Source of the DNA: Trinickia soli
Lineage (GTDB): Bacteria; Pseudomonadota; Gammaproteobacteria; Burkholderiales; Burkholderiaceae
Assembly: GCF_002879855.1 (NCBI RefSeq)
Contig: NZ_PNYB01000005.1
Span: 1-64,000 of the forward strand
DNA length: 64,000 nucleotides
Direction of reading: 5' to 3'
In this document: positions 46,779 through 56,449 of the stretch, in pieces
Numbering within the stretch: the first letter of the stretch is position 1
Layout: each line of letters begins with the position of its first letter
Translations under genes and position numbers: made by a program
Notes under the pieces: model-generated
What the model was told of the DNA's origin: nothing
The model's database searches: none
The model's input: only the letters and a program-made list of their open reading frames with translations

Positions 46779-48899
46779 ATGCGCGACACGGTAGTCGATC
46801 TGAGCAACGTAACAAAGGTCTACGCGGCTGGCGGCGCGGAGCTGCGCGCGCTCGACGACGTCAGCCTGACGATCGAACGCGGCGAGTTCGTCGCGATCAT
46901 GGGCTCGTCGGGCTCGGGCAAATCGACGTTGATGAACGTCCTGGGCTGCCTTGACCGGCCCACGGCCGGGCGCTACGTGCTGGAGGGCGCGGACACCGCG
47001 CGTCTGACCGAACCGGAACTCGCGCGGATCCGCAGCAGCCGTATCGGCTTCGTCTTCCAGAGCTTCAATCTGCTGGCCCGCACGAGCGCGCTCGAAAACG
47101 TTGCGCTGCCGCTGTTCTACAGCGTCGACGGCCCCGTCAATCACGTCGAAAGGCTTTCTCGCGCGCGCGAGGCGCTGCGCTTCGTTGGACTGGCGGAACG
47201 CGAAAGCAATTGGCCGAGCCAGTTGTCGGGCGGTCAGCAGCAACGCGTGGCGATCGCTCGCGCGCTGATCGGGCAACCGGCCATCGTGCTTGCCGACGAA
47301 CCGACCGGCAATCTCGATTCGCGCACCTCGCACGAAATCATGGTCATGCTGCAAACGCTCAATCGCGAACAAGGCGTCACCATCGTCGTCGTGACGCACG
47401 AGCCCGATATCGCGCCGTACATGGACCGGATCGTGACGATGCGCGATGGTCGCATCGTCTCCGACGAGCACCGCACGCCGTCGCAAGGCGAACCGACCCA
47501 GCACGGCACCGCGCCATCTCCATCGCCGCCTTCACCGGTGAAGAGCGGGCAGCGCACCGCGCCGACATTGCCTCCCGCTTCCGCGGCCCACGCAGGCTTC
47601 GCGAAGATGACGCTCTCGGCCGCGGCCCTCGCGCTATGGCGCAACAAGATGCGTTCCGCGCTGACCGTGCTTGGCGTGTTCATCGGCGTCGCGGCGTTGA
47701 TTGCCATGGTGGCGATCGGCCAGGGCGCGAATGAAGCCGTGCGCAAGCAGATCGAAAGCCTTGGCACGAACCTGCTCGTCGTCGTCCCCGGCGCAACGAC
47801 CTCGACCGGCGTGCGGGCGGGTTCGGGCAGCGCATCGACGCTGACCGTCGACGACGCGCGCGCGCTCAAGCGCGAAGATCCGGCCGTCGGCGCGGTCAGC
47901 TATCTGATCAGGCAATTGGGGCAAGTCGAGTACGGCGGACACAACTGGTCGACGAGCATTCAAGGCATTGCCCCGGCCTACCTCGATACGACAGGCTGGC
48001 ATATCGCATCGGGCCGCGCCGTCAATGAGAACGACGACCGCGACGGCGCCATGGTCGTTCTGATCGGACAGACCGTTTATCAACAGCTCTTTTCCGTCGG
48101 CGAAAACCCCATTGGCGCGACGATTCTCGTCAAAGGCAAGGCGCTGCGCGTGGTGGGCCTGCTTGCCGCCAAAGGACAAACGGCGTTCGGGCAAGATCAG
48201 GACGACGTGGTCATCATTCCGTTCAGTAGCGCCGAGCGCAAAGTCCTCGGTGTGGCCGTCCCCAGTCAGGCGCAGTCGAGTGCGAACCCTTACTTCCCGC
48301 CGGTCCCGAATCCCTACGGCACGCCGCCGCGCCTGACGGGCTACGTCAATCAGATTTACGTCGAAGCCGCCGCCCCCCAACTCGTGCAGGCAGCCATCGC
48401 GCAGGTGACGCAGACGCTGCGCCGACGCCACCGCCTGCGCCCGTCCGACGACAACGATTTCGCCGTGCGCAATCTGAGCCAGATCGCGCAAACGGCCGCG
48501 GGCAGCAGCCGCATCCTGGCGCTGTTGCTGGCCGCAATCGCCTCGATTTCGCTGCTCGTCGGCGGCATCGGCATCATGAACATCCTGCTCGTATCGGTGA
48601 CCGAACGGACGCGCGAGATCGGCTTGCGCATGGCAGTCGGCGCGCGGCGGCTCCATGTCCTTCTCCAGTTTCTCGTCGAAGCCGTGTTCTTGAGCGTGAG
48701 CGGCGGCATCGGCGGCATTGTGTTCGGCATCGCCGCCTCGAAGCTCGTGACCGTCATCGCCCACTGGCCCACGCTGCTTTCGCCCGCCGCCATCGTCGGC
48801 GGCTTTGCGTTTTCCGCGGCCGTCGGCGTCTTCTTTGGCTACTACCCTGCCAAGAAGGCTTCGCGGCTCGACCCCATCGAGGCCCTGCGCTATGAATGA
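46779..48899 (+). CDS. macB: MacB-like fused ATPase/FtsX permease
   Basis: 706 residues, somewhat longer than E. coli MacB (648) because of a Pro/Ser-rich linker (about 235-265) between the two parts. The ATPase comes first: Walker A IMGSSGSGKSTLMNVL, signature LSGGQQQRVAIARALI, Walker B IVLADEPTGNLDSRT, H-loop VVTHEPDIA. The FtsX permease follows with one helix at about 295-315, a large periplasmic domain and three C-terminal helices with ERTREIGLRMAVGARRLHVL. It overlaps the start of the outer-membrane gene by 8 bp, so all three pump parts are one operon. Confidence 0.92.
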   Translation: MRDTVVDLSNVTKVYAAGGAELRALDDVSLTIERGEFVAIMGSSGSGKSTLMNVLGCLDRPTAGRYVLEGADTARLTEPELARIRSSRIGFVFQSFNLLARTSALENVALPLFYSVDGPVNHVERLSRAREALRFVGLAERESNWPSQLSGGQQQRVAIARALIGQPAIVLADEPTGNLDSRTSHEIMVMLQTLNREQGVTIVVVTHEPDIAPYMDRIVTMRDGRIVSDEHRTPSQGEPTQHGTAPSPSPPSPVKSGQRTAPTLPPASAAHAGFAKMTLSAAALALWRNKMRSALTVLGVFIGVAALIAMVAIGQGANEAVRKQIESLGTNLLVVVPGATTSTGVRAGSGSASTLTVDDARALKREDPAVGAVSYLIRQLGQVEYGGHNWSTSIQGIAPAYLDTTGWHIASGRAVNENDDRDGAMVVLIGQTVYQQLFSVGENPIGATILVKGKALRVVGLLAAKGQTAFGQDQDDVVIIPFSSAERKVLGVAVPSQAQSSANPYFPPVPNPYGTPPRLTGYVNQIYVEAAAPQLVQAAIAQVTQTLRRRHRLRPSDDNDFAVRNLSQIAQTAAGSSRILALLLAAIASISLLVGGIGIMNILLVSVTERTREIGLRMAVGARRLHVLLQFLVEAVFLSVSGGIGGIVFGIAASKLVTVIAHWPTLLSPAAIVGGFAFSAAVGVFFGYYPAKKASRLDPIEALRYE

Positions 48900-50397
48900 T
48901 CCCGCTATGCTCACGATGGCTCGCGCCGTGGCGCCAACGGCTCGCGCGGTATTGGCCGCCTGGCTGGCCGCTGCTTTGGCTGCGCTCGCAGGATGCGCCG
49001 TCGGCCCGGATTTCGCGCGGCCGTCGAGGCCTGCCGTCACCGATTATGTGGCTCAACCCGCGGTATTGCCGACGGCCGGTCCGACCGACGTCGGGCAGCA
49101 TCTTCAATGGGGCGCCAACCTCGACCAACATTGGTGGACGGCATTCCATTCGTCGGATCTCGATGACACCGTATCGCGCGCCATCGCCGGCAGCCCGACG
49201 CTCGATACCGCGCGCGCGACGCTGGCTCAGGCGCAGCAGGCGATCCTCATCGCGCGGGGCGGGCTCTATCCGCAGATCGACGCAGGCGCGAGCGCGCAGC
49301 GCGATCGAGCGCGTGGCGCGAGAGGCGGCGACGCGGGCCTTGCCACGACGAACCTGCTGACGGTCGGCCCGACGGTCAGCTACACGCTCGACTTGTTCGG
49401 CGGCACACGCCGCGCAATCGAAGCGCAGACGGCAACGGCAGACTATCAACGCTATCAACTCGCCGCGGCCTATCTGACATTGACGGGCAACACGGTGACG
49501 CAGGCGCTGACGGCAGCCAGCGCGCGCGAGCAACTGCGTGCGGTCCAGGACATCATTGCACTCGACAAACGCAACGTCGAACTCGTTTCGATCGAACGCG
49601 AGGTCGGCAAAGCGGCGTTGAGCGATGTGCTCGCAGCGCGTAGCCAGCTCGCGGCCGATCTCGCGCTATCGCCTGCGCTTGCGCAGCAACTCAGCGCCGC
49701 CGATCACGCGTTGGCCGTGTTGGTTGGACAAACACCCGCACAATGGCAGGCGCCGCCGTTCGACTTCTCCATGCTGACGCTGCCGGCCGACATTCCTATC
49801 GCATTGCCCTCCGTATGGCTGGAGCAGCGCCCCGATATCAAAGCCGCCGAAGCGCAGCTCCATGCGGCCAGCGCGGCGATCGGCGTCGCGACTGCGCAGC
49901 TGTATCCTCACGTCACGCTGAGCGCCGCATGGACGCAAGCCGCTGCATCGATGGGACCGCTGTTCCAATCGTCGAACGGCTTATGGACCGTGGCCGCTGC
50001 ATTGACCGCTCCGCTATTTCACGGTGGCGCACTGACCGCACAGAAGCAGGCAGCCGTCGACGCATTCGACGCGCAACTCGGCATTTACCGACAAACGGTC
50101 TTGCAAGCGTTCGGGCAAGTGGCCGATACGCTGCGGGCGTTGGAGCACGATGCCGACGAACTGGCCGCGCAGCGCGCGGCGTTGGATGCGGCGCAAACCT
50201 CGCTCTCGCTGTTGCAGGAAAGCTATCGCGTCGGAACGGCAAGCCTCGTCGATCTGCTGTTTGCGCAACGCTTGTTTGCTCAAGCGCGTCTCGGTTACGC
50301 AAAGGCGAAAGGCCAGCGTTACGTCGATACGGCACAGTGGTTCGCCGCCATGGGCGGCTCGGCGCAAGCGTGGGTCCAGGAATCGGGCAGCCGATAG
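48892..50397 (+). CDS. NodT-family outer-membrane efflux lipoprotein
   Basis: 501 residues from ATG 48892; ATG 48907 is the other option. The lipobox A-L-A-G-C (Cys near 36) is followed by AVGPDFARPSRPAV, the standard NodT/OprM beginning CAVGPDY-x-RP. Two repeated helical halves follow: SPTLDTARATLAQAQQAILI and LEQRPDIKAAEAQLHAASAA, the second being the typical P-D-I-x-x-A-E mark. LIDLLFAQRLF-like helices end the protein. It is the TolC-type exit duct for the MacAB-like pair, and could also serve the divergent HlyD system. Confidence 0.92.
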   Translation: MNDPAMLTMARAVAPTARAVLAAWLAAALAALAGCAVGPDFARPSRPAVTDYVAQPAVLPTAGPTDVGQHLQWGANLDQHWWTAFHSSDLDDTVSRAIAGSPTLDTARATLAQAQQAILIARGGLYPQIDAGASAQRDRARGARGGDAGLATTNLLTVGPTVSYTLDLFGGTRRAIEAQTATADYQRYQLAAAYLTLTGNTVTQALTAASAREQLRAVQDIIALDKRNVELVSIEREVGKAALSDVLAARSQLAADLALSPALAQQLSAADHALAVLVGQTPAQWQAPPFDFSMLTLPADIPIALPSVWLEQRPDIKAAEAQLHAASAAIGVATAQLYPHVTLSAAWTQAAASMGPLFQSSNGLWTVAAALTAPLFHGGALTAQKQAAVDAFDAQLGIYRQTVLQAFGQVADTLRALEHDADELAAQRAALDAAQTSLSLLQESYRVGTASLVDLLFAQRLFAQARLGYAKAKGQRYVDTAQWFAAMGGSAQAWVQESGSR

Positions 50398-50432
50398 CCG
50401 CTCTCGCTGCCTGACGGTGACACGGTGCACCC

Positions 50433-50594
50433 TCACACCGTCACGACGATCGTCCCCAACTGCTCGTTCGATTCCAGAAAGCGGTGAGCGGCGACGATAT
50501 CGTCGAATTCGAACGTCTTGGCGATGACCGGCCGCAGTGTGCCCGCTGCGAGCCCATCGAGGATGAACGCTTTTGCGGCCGCCAGTCGTGTATC
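50433..50594 (-). pseudogene. C-terminal remnant of a zinc-type alcohol dehydrogenase / quinone oxidoreductase
   Basis: 53 in-frame codons ending at TGA 50433-50435 read AAAKAFILDGLAAGTLRPV, IAKTFEFDDIVAAHRFLESN and EQLGTIVVTV. G-x-L-x-P-V-I-x-x-x-F-x-x-x-x-x-x-x-A-H-x-x-x-E-S-N-x-x-x-G-x-I-V-V is the normal end of medium-chain quinone oxidoreductases. An in-frame TGA at 50595-50597 closes the fragment upstream, and prfC ends only 46 bp beyond. The other 270 residues are missing, so this is a deletion relic. Confidence 0.8.
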
Positions 50595-50640
50595 TCACGG
50601 CAGAAAACGGCGCCAAAAACCAACCCGCAAAGGCGCCCCG

Positions 50641-52242
50641 TTACATGTTCTTCCGGAACGGCGCGCCCGAATGTTCGCGCAACTCGTTGAAGACGATGTT
50701 GGGCCATGCCTTTTGCGCGACCTCGATCTCCGAGATATGGGAGGCCAGGTACGTCGGCGCATTGGCGGCGTCGAGCGCCATCCGCGCAGCGTAGGCGTCC
50801 GTGAAGCGGCGCAGCTCCGCGGGGTCGCTGCAGGTGATCCAACGCGACATCCGATAGCGGGCCGGCATGATGCGCACGTCGACCTTGTACTCGGCCGAAA
50901 GCCGGTGCGATACGACTTCGAATTGAAGTTGCCCCACTGCACCGAGAATCATCGAGCCGCCGTGCGCAGGTCGAAACACCTGAATCGCGCCTTCTTCGCC
51001 GAGTTGCTTCAACGCTTCCCCAAGCTGCTTGGCGCGCATCGGGTCGACGACTTCGACGGTCTGAAAGATCTCGGGTGCGAAGAACGGCAGGCCCACGAAT
51101 TGCAGCAGCTCGCCTTCGGTCAGCGTATCGCCGAGGCTCAGCGTCCCATGGTTCGGAATGCCGATGATGTCGCCGGGATAGGCTTCGCTGACGGTCTCGC
51201 GCCGTTGCGACAGAAACGTCACGACGTTGTTCGCGCGGAACGTCTTGCCCGAACGCGTGACCTTCAGCGCCATGCCACGCTCGAAGCGGCCCGAGCAGAC
51301 GCGAATGAACGCGACGCGATCGCGGTGCGCGAGGTCCATGTTCGCTTGCACCTTGAACACGACGCCCGTGAACTTCGGCTCGTCGGGCTGCACGGGGCGC
51401 TGCACGGCCATACGCATCGACGGCGGCGGCGCCAGTTCGACGAGCGCATCGAGAATTTCCTTCACGCCGAAGTTGTTGATGGCCGATCCGAACAGCACCG
51501 GCGATTGCTGGCCCGCCAGGAATGCTTCGCGATCGAACGAAGGCGTCGCCGCGCAAATGAGGTCGATCTCTTCCTTGGCCTTCTTCCAGGCGAAACCAAA
51601 GCGCCGTTCGCCTTGCTCATTGTCGGGTGCCGATAACGTCTCGACCTCGCCGCCGGCCGTATCCTGCCCCGCGCGAAACACACGCACCTGATCGCGAATG
51701 ATGTCGTAGACACCCTGAAATTCTTTGCCCATCCCGATGGGCCACGTAAACGGCACAGCCGACACGCCCAGATGCTGCTCGATTTCGTCGAGCAGATCGA
51801 GCGGTGCGCGCACTTCGCGATCGAGCTTGTTGATGAAAGTGACGATCGGCGTGCGACGGCTGCGGCAGACTTCGAGCAGCTTCAACGTCTGCGCCTCGAC
51901 GCCGTTTGCGCCGTCAATCACCATGACGGCCGCGTCGACGGCCGTCAGCACACGATACGTATCCTCAGAGAAATCCTCGTGGCCCGGCGTATCGAGCAGA
52001 TTGATGACGGCGTCGCCGTATTCGAACTGCATGACGGAGCTGGCCACCGAGATACCGCGCTGCTTCTCGATTTCCATCCAATCGGAAGTCGCATAGCGAT
52101 TGCTCTTCCGACCCTTGACGGTGCCCGCAATCTGGATTGCGCCCGAAAACAGCAGCAGCTTTTCGGTGAGCGTGGTTTTACCCGCGTCGGGGTGCGAAAT
52201 GACCGCAAACGTGCGGCGGCGCTTGAGTTCGGCGACTGACAT
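50641..52242 (-). CDS. prfC: Peptide chain release factor 3
   Basis: 533 residues from MSVAELKRRRTFAVISHPDA; an ATG 17 codons upstream is less likely. It is a translational GTPase that recycles RF1/RF2 after termination. G1 is SHPDAGKTTLTEK, switch I includes EIEKQRGISVASSVMQF, G3 LLDTPGHEDFSEDTYR, G4 FINKLDRE and G5 FGSAINN. The RF3 C-terminal domain has FRPAHGGSMILGAVGQLQFE. Monocistronic and of normal length. Confidence 0.96.
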   Translation of the reverse strand: MSVAELKRRRTFAVISHPDAGKTTLTEKLLLFSGAIQIAGTVKGRKSNRYATSDWMEIEKQRGISVASSVMQFEYGDAVINLLDTPGHEDFSEDTYRVLTAVDAAVMVIDGANGVEAQTLKLLEVCRSRRTPIVTFINKLDREVRAPLDLLDEIEQHLGVSAVPFTWPIGMGKEFQGVYDIIRDQVRVFRAGQDTAGGEVETLSAPDNEQGERRFGFAWKKAKEEIDLICAATPSFDREAFLAGQQSPVLFGSAINNFGVKEILDALVELAPPPSMRMAVQRPVQPDEPKFTGVVFKVQANMDLAHRDRVAFIRVCSGRFERGMALKVTRSGKTFRANNVVTFLSQRRETVSEAYPGDIIGIPNHGTLSLGDTLTEGELLQFVGLPFFAPEIFQTVEVVDPMRAKQLGEALKQLGEEGAIQVFRPAHGGSMILGAVGQLQFEVVSHRLSAEYKVDVRIMPARYRMSRWITCSDPAELRRFTDAYAARMALDAANAPTYLASHISEIEVAQKAWPNIVFNELREHSGAPFRKNM

Positions 52243-52390
52243 CGTAATTGGGGGGCGTATCGGGATTAGAGCGGTGCGGGGGCGATGATACACGGTCCCC
52301 CGCCCATGCGCCCAGTCGCATGCGGCAGCGGCGGTTTCTTGCTGAACGAAACCGCCGCTGCGATCATCTGCTCCCGAAAACGCTCACCCG

Positions 52391-53812
52391 TCAAAACAAT
52401 GCGACGGTCGCTCCCTGCGGGCGGATCGCATCCTCGGCAATCGAGACCGCGCCACGCGGGCGGCCGATCGAGTAGTACTCGATGCCGAGCTCTTCCATCG
52501 CGATCGGCTCATACAGATTGCGTCCGTCAAACACGATCGGCTGCTTCAGACGGGCTTTGAGGCTGTCGAAGTCGGGGCTCTTGAACGCTTTCCATTCGGT
52601 CATGACGATGAGCGCATCTGCGCCGGCCACCACGTCCATCTGATCCTCGACGAACGAGAGTCGCGCACGGGCTTCGGGTTCGCCCCGCAAATCGGCCGCA
52701 AACGCGCGTTTGGCTTCCTTCATGGCCACCGGATCGAACGCGACCACGCGTGCGCCGCGTTCGAGCAGCGCAGCCACGACGACCCGGCTCGGCGCTTCGC
52801 GCATATCGTCCGTGCCCGGCTTGAACGCCAGGCCCCAGACGCCGAATACGCAGTCACTCAAATCATCGCCGAAGCGCTCGACGATCTTGTTGACGAGCAC
52901 CTGCTTCTGCGCGGCATTGACCGACGAAACCGCATCGAGAATGCGCAGCGTATCCCCATACTCATGCGCGGTCTGCATCAGCGCGCGCACGTCCTTCGGG
53001 AAACACGAGCCGCCGTAACCGCACCCCGCATAAAGAAAGTGATACCCGATGCGGGGATCGGAACCGATGCCGCGCCGCACGGCCTCGATGTCGGCGCCGA
53101 CGCGCTCCGCCAGATTTGCGAGCTCGTTCATGAACGAGATTCGCGTCGCCAGCATTGCGTTTGCGGCGTACTTCGTGAACTCGGCCGAGCGCACATCCAT
53201 GAAGAGCATGCGCTCTCGATTGCGGTTGTACGGCGCGTACAGGCGCTTCATCGTCTCGCGTGCGCGTTCGCCGGGTACGTCGTCATCGCATCCCACGACG
53301 ATCCGTTCAGGCCGCGTGAAATCTTCGATAGCGGCGCCTTCCTTCAGGAACTCGGGATTCGATACGACCGAGAACATGCAGTCGAGGCCGCGCTGCGCCA
53401 CCTGTTCGGCAATGGCTTCGCGCACACGTCGCGCAGTGCCGACCGGCACCGTCGACTTATCGACGACAACCGTGAAGGTTTCGATGTGGCGACCGATCTC
53501 GCTTGCAGCCGCAAGCACGTACTGGAGATCGGCGGAGCCGTCCTCGCCGCTGGGCGTGCCGACGGCAATGAAAATGGCTTCGCGCTGTGTCATTGCGCGA
53601 TGCGGATCGGTCGTAAACGACAGCCGACCCGCAGCCTTGTTACGCGCCACGATTTCGTGCAGGCCGGGCTCGTGAATCGGAATGCCCCCCGATTCGAGGA
53701 CGTCGATCTTGTCCCGATCGACGTCGAAGCAGCAGACATCGTTACCGACGTCCGCCAGACAAGCCGCCGTCACGAGGCCGACGTAGCCGCAGCCGATGAT
53801 GGTCACATTCAT
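52391..53812 (-). CDS. ugd: UDP-glucose 6-dehydrogenase
   Basis: 473 residues. It oxidises UDP-glucose to UDP-glucuronate with two NAD+, feeding capsule, exopolysaccharide and 4-amino-arabinose lipid A precursors. The N-terminal Rossmann motif is [20 protein letters not shown], followed by [31 protein letters not shown] and the catalytic Cys in [14 protein letters not shown] (about 262-275), then [19 protein letters not shown]. It is alone on the minus strand with prfC 148 bp downstream. Polysaccharide genes are not in the window. Confidence 0.96.
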   Translation of the reverse strand: MNVTIIGCGYVGLVTAACLADVGNDVCCFDVDRDKIDVLESGGIPIHEPGLHEIVARNKAAGRLSFTTDPHRAMTQREAIFIAVGTPSGEDGSADLQYVLAAASEIGRHIETFTVVVDKSTVPVGTARRVREAIAEQVAQRGLDCMFSVVSNPEFLKEGAAIEDFTRPERIVVGCDDDVPGERARETMKRLYAPYNRNRERMLFMDVRSAEFTKYAANAMLATRISFMNELANLAERVGADIEAVRRGIGSDPRIGYHFLYAGCGYGGSCFPKDVRALMQTAHEYGDTLRILDAVSSVNAAQKQVLVNKIVERFGDDLSDCVFGVWGLAFKPGTDDMREAPSRVVVAALLERGARVVAFDPVAMKEAKRAFAADLRGEPEARARLSFVEDQMDVVAGADALIVMTEWKAFKSPDFDSLKARLKQPIVFDGRNLYEPIAMEELGIEYYSIGRPRGAVSIAEDAIRPQGATVALF

Positions 53813-54340
53813 GGTGGTGGCCCTTCAAGAAACAACGAGAATAGGGATAGCGATGTTGATCGGGGCGGCGCAGGGAGGCGACAAACACGAAGGAGGAAGA
53901 CGCGCCCGCCCACCGGCAGAATGCTTATCAGGCAATAACAAAAAGCCGACGGCAAGCGAGGCAAAATTGCGAAAAATTCTGGAAGCTCGCATGCCCCGAT
54001 AATTTTTCTGATTTTTTTGTGGCAGGCGCAAGGAACGGTGCGCATGCGCATGACGCATGCACCGTAAGAAGCAGGTGGCGGTTTTTTGTCGATTTACTTC
54101 TTGTCACACTCTGATCGTGCTCACTGCTACCGGCTAAGCCCTCGATCGAGACTGTGACTACCGCGCTCTCCCCGTCGCCGCTCCGAACCCCGCGCCGACC
54201 TCAGATATACCTGGGACACCTGGATCGCCGCGCTCGCACGCGGCGATCCGAACGCCGAAGGTCGTATGCACCGCTCACTGGCGCGCACGACCCGGGGACA
54301 CGCTCGAATGGTGAAGCGCGCGAATCGCGGCCGGCGCGAT
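53813..54340. other. Non-coding gap upstream of ugd
   Basis: 528 bp without a supported gene. It holds the ugd promoter region, a T-rich patch (54001-54020) and the hairpin at 54035-54065. Short open frames on both strands are Arg/Pro-rich shadows. Confidence 0.45.
54035..54065. repeat. Imperfect inverted repeat with CATGA loop
   Basis: ACGGTGC pairs with GCACCGT, and after a two-base bulge ATGCG pairs with CGCAT around a CATGA loop. It lies about 220 bp upstream of ugd, with no T-run, so an operator or RNA structure is as likely as a terminator. Confidence 0.45.
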
Positions 54341-55375
54341 TCAGGCGTGATACAGCACCTCGGGCGGCTTCGAATCGCTGCGGCCATCCGGCGCGTGGCG
54401 CAGCCAATCAGGGGTGCGGCTGCGGATCACGCCAGCTTCGATCGCGCGCTGCGCGCTCTGCGCGGACGATGCAGCAGCCACCACCGCCGCAGCAGTGTCG
54501 ACTGTCGGCTGAACGTCAGCGGGCTGATCGGCCATCGCCTCTTCGGCGAGCTCGGGGCGAGGCTGGGCAGCGGCCTCGTGCCGGTCGATCCAATCGCGCG
54601 CCCAGTCGAGCGCAAAGCGCACGGCGCTATCGCTATCGGCAAAGCGTGGGCCGATCAGACCGGACCGCTCGACACGCCGGCCGTCCTTGACGATTTCGGC
54701 CGACGCGCGGTAACTGAGTTGCGATTGCTTTGCGACCGGCTGCGCAGACGCGTGAATCGTATGGTCAAGATAGTCTTCTGAACGTTTCGTCTCTGTCATC
54801 GAATCAACCGGTTGCATCTCATGCGAATAGTCTCCGTTGGCGCGCATCGGGACGCCGGGCGTCGGCGCGCGCCGCGATGAGGCCACAGGGGCATCGCCGC
54901 GCACGATATGCGTGCAAAGGGGCGCATTCATCGCGCTCACGGCTTCGCTTGCGCCGTCCTGATCGGCGCACCCGTTCGTCGATTGCCACGATTCGGGGTT
55001 GGTCCAAAACACACCGCGCAAACGCGGCGATTCGGGCGCAGGTACCGGCGCGGCTTTCGGGGCGGGTTGAGCGGCCGCTTCCGGTTGCGGCACATAAGCA
55101 AACGTCCGACCGAACTCCGACAGCACCTTCACGATCTCAGTCAGGGTGCCATCGGCCAGCCAGTCGTCGAAGCGGCGCCGGCAGGTGGGTCCCGACGGAT
55201 ACCGCGCCGGCAGTTTCGACCAGCGTTCGCCCGTGGTCAGAATCCAGAGCACCGCGTTCGCGACGACACGCGGCTCGGCGCGCGGCCGGCCCCGGCGGTG
55301 CGGATGAATGGGTTCGTCGGCCGCTAACGGCGCAAGGCGTGCCCATTCGTCGTCAGTCAATTCCTCAAAGAACAT
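54341..55375 (-). CDS. IS5-type transposase N-terminal domain (DUF4096) fused to an unknown C-terminal part
   Basis: 344 residues, ATG 55375 with GGAG 6 bp upstream. Residues 1-80 (FFEELTDDEWARLAPLAADE, HRRGRPRAEPRVVANAVLWI, LPARYPSGPTCRRRFDDWLA) match the helix-turn-helix DUF4096 domain that starts IS5-type transposases. There is no DDE catalytic domain. Instead come a Pro/Ala linker (about 98-120), an unrecognised middle part and SYRASAEIVKDGRRVERSGL then SAVRFALDWARDWIDRH (about 248-295), with an Ala-rich tail. No inverted repeats flank it. It looks like a transposase DNA-binding domain taken over as a cellular protein. Confidence 0.72.
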   Translation of the reverse strand: MFFEELTDDEWARLAPLAADEPIHPHRRGRPRAEPRVVANAVLWILTTGERWSKLPARYPSGPTCRRRFDDWLADGTLTEIVKVLSEFGRTFAYVPQPEAAAQPAPKAAPVPAPESPRLRGVFWTNPESWQSTNGCADQDGASEAVSAMNAPLCTHIVRGDAPVASSRRAPTPGVPMRANGDYSHEMQPVDSMTETKRSEDYLDHTIHASAQPVAKQSQLSYRASAEIVKDGRRVERSGLIGPRFADSDSAVRFALDWARDWIDRHEAAAQPRPELAEEAMADQPADVQPTVDTAAAVVAAASSAQSAQRAIEAGVIRSRTPDWLRHAPDGRSDSKPPEVLYHA

Positions 55376-55826
55376 GTTTTTCTCCACGCAGCCTGGCCCG
55401 GCTGCGACACTTGGTCGACGGAAATGGCCCACTCCCGACGACCGCCAGGTTGCACACATTGTTTTGTTCTCGTGTTACTGCGAATCAAAGCCGCACACAG
55501 GTCGTGCGACTTTGCCCTCGGTCGACGCAAAAATCGCGTCCGCGCTCGTGCATGGGAAAATAGAGCAGAAAGCATACCATCGCGAAAGCGTAACAAAAAT
55601 TGTGCCACGCCTAAATGTCGCGCATAACAATCACCCGAGCGAGGGTACACGCTCCGATGTAAACTCCTGAGAGAGGTCACAATATTAGAATATTTTTTGC
55701 GGACCGCCATCGGGCGATATGTAACGAAGTGATTCTGAAACGATTTCAACCTACATAATCGCGTGTGAATCTGTCATCTTGCGCAATAAGTCGATTGCGC
55801 AATCGTTTGCGCGATGCAAACGCGCC
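55376..55826. other. Gap between DUF3501 and DUF4096 genes
   Basis: 451 bp, relatively AT-rich from about 55570 to 55760, containing AATATT-ag-AATATT followed by TTTT (55681-55698). No gene is supported. It should hold the promoter of the DUF4096 gene and the 3' end of the rubrerythrin operon. Confidence 0.4.
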
Positions 55827-56414
55827 CTAGTTCCAACGCAGGTCCGCCAGCAGGGATCGGACCACCGGCTCGGGCACCGGACAAGGCGGGACGGGGTACT
55901 GCGGGTGATCGCAGCCGAGCAGCAACGGCGTGCCGGCTCTCAGAGCCTGTTTCATCGAATCGGTCAATTCGAAACGCAGGAAATGGACAGCGGAAGTTTT
56001 TTCACTATTTTCCCGCGGCAGATCCTCGTCGGCGACAGCGTAGACCGGCGTCTCATAGCCGATCAGCATAAATATCCGATCTTCAATGCCAATCAGGCGT
56101 GACAAGGCAGCACGGCGTTCCACCTCCTTCTCGTACTCAATTTGCATGGTCGCCTTGAAATTATTACCGTCTGGCACCAGCGGTAAATATGCCGCCAGCT
56201 CGGCATCAATTCCCTCCTCATCGAAAATTTTTTCTATATGAAGCATTTCCTGTATCTGATACCGAATGGTCGTTTCATCTTCGAACAAAATCGTCAGATG
56301 ATTACCGAGCTGGACACAACGCTTCTTCTTATGCTCGATAACTTCGCTTCGTGTGACGTTACGAACTTTCGCATACGCCTCAAGCGTCAAAAGGGAATTG
56401 CGTGAGATGGTCAT
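55827..56414 (-). CDS. DUF3501 family protein
   Basis: 195 residues, no signal or membrane segment. Family features are RNSLLTLEAYAKVRNVTRSE, KKRCVQLGNHLTILFEDETT, IRYQIQEMLHIEKIFDEEGI, YLPLVPDGNNFKATMQIEYE and VHFLRFELTDSMKQAL. The gene is third in an operon, 35 bp after the Fe-S reductase-like gene, itself preceded by rubrerythrin. This triad recurs in many proteobacteria and points to peroxide or redox stress, but the biochemical role of DUF3501 is not known. Confidence 0.88.
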   Translation of the reverse strand: MTISRNSLLTLEAYAKVRNVTRSEVIEHKKKRCVQLGNHLTILFEDETTIRYQIQEMLHIEKIFDEEGIDAELAAYLPLVPDGNNFKATMQIEYEKEVERRAALSRLIGIEDRIFMLIGYETPVYAVADEDLPRENSEKTSAVHFLRFELTDSMKQALRAGTPLLLGCDHPQYPVPPCPVPEPVVRSLLADLRWN

Positions 56415-56449
56415 TTACATTTCCTCGCAAATGCATAAAACCATGGCGG

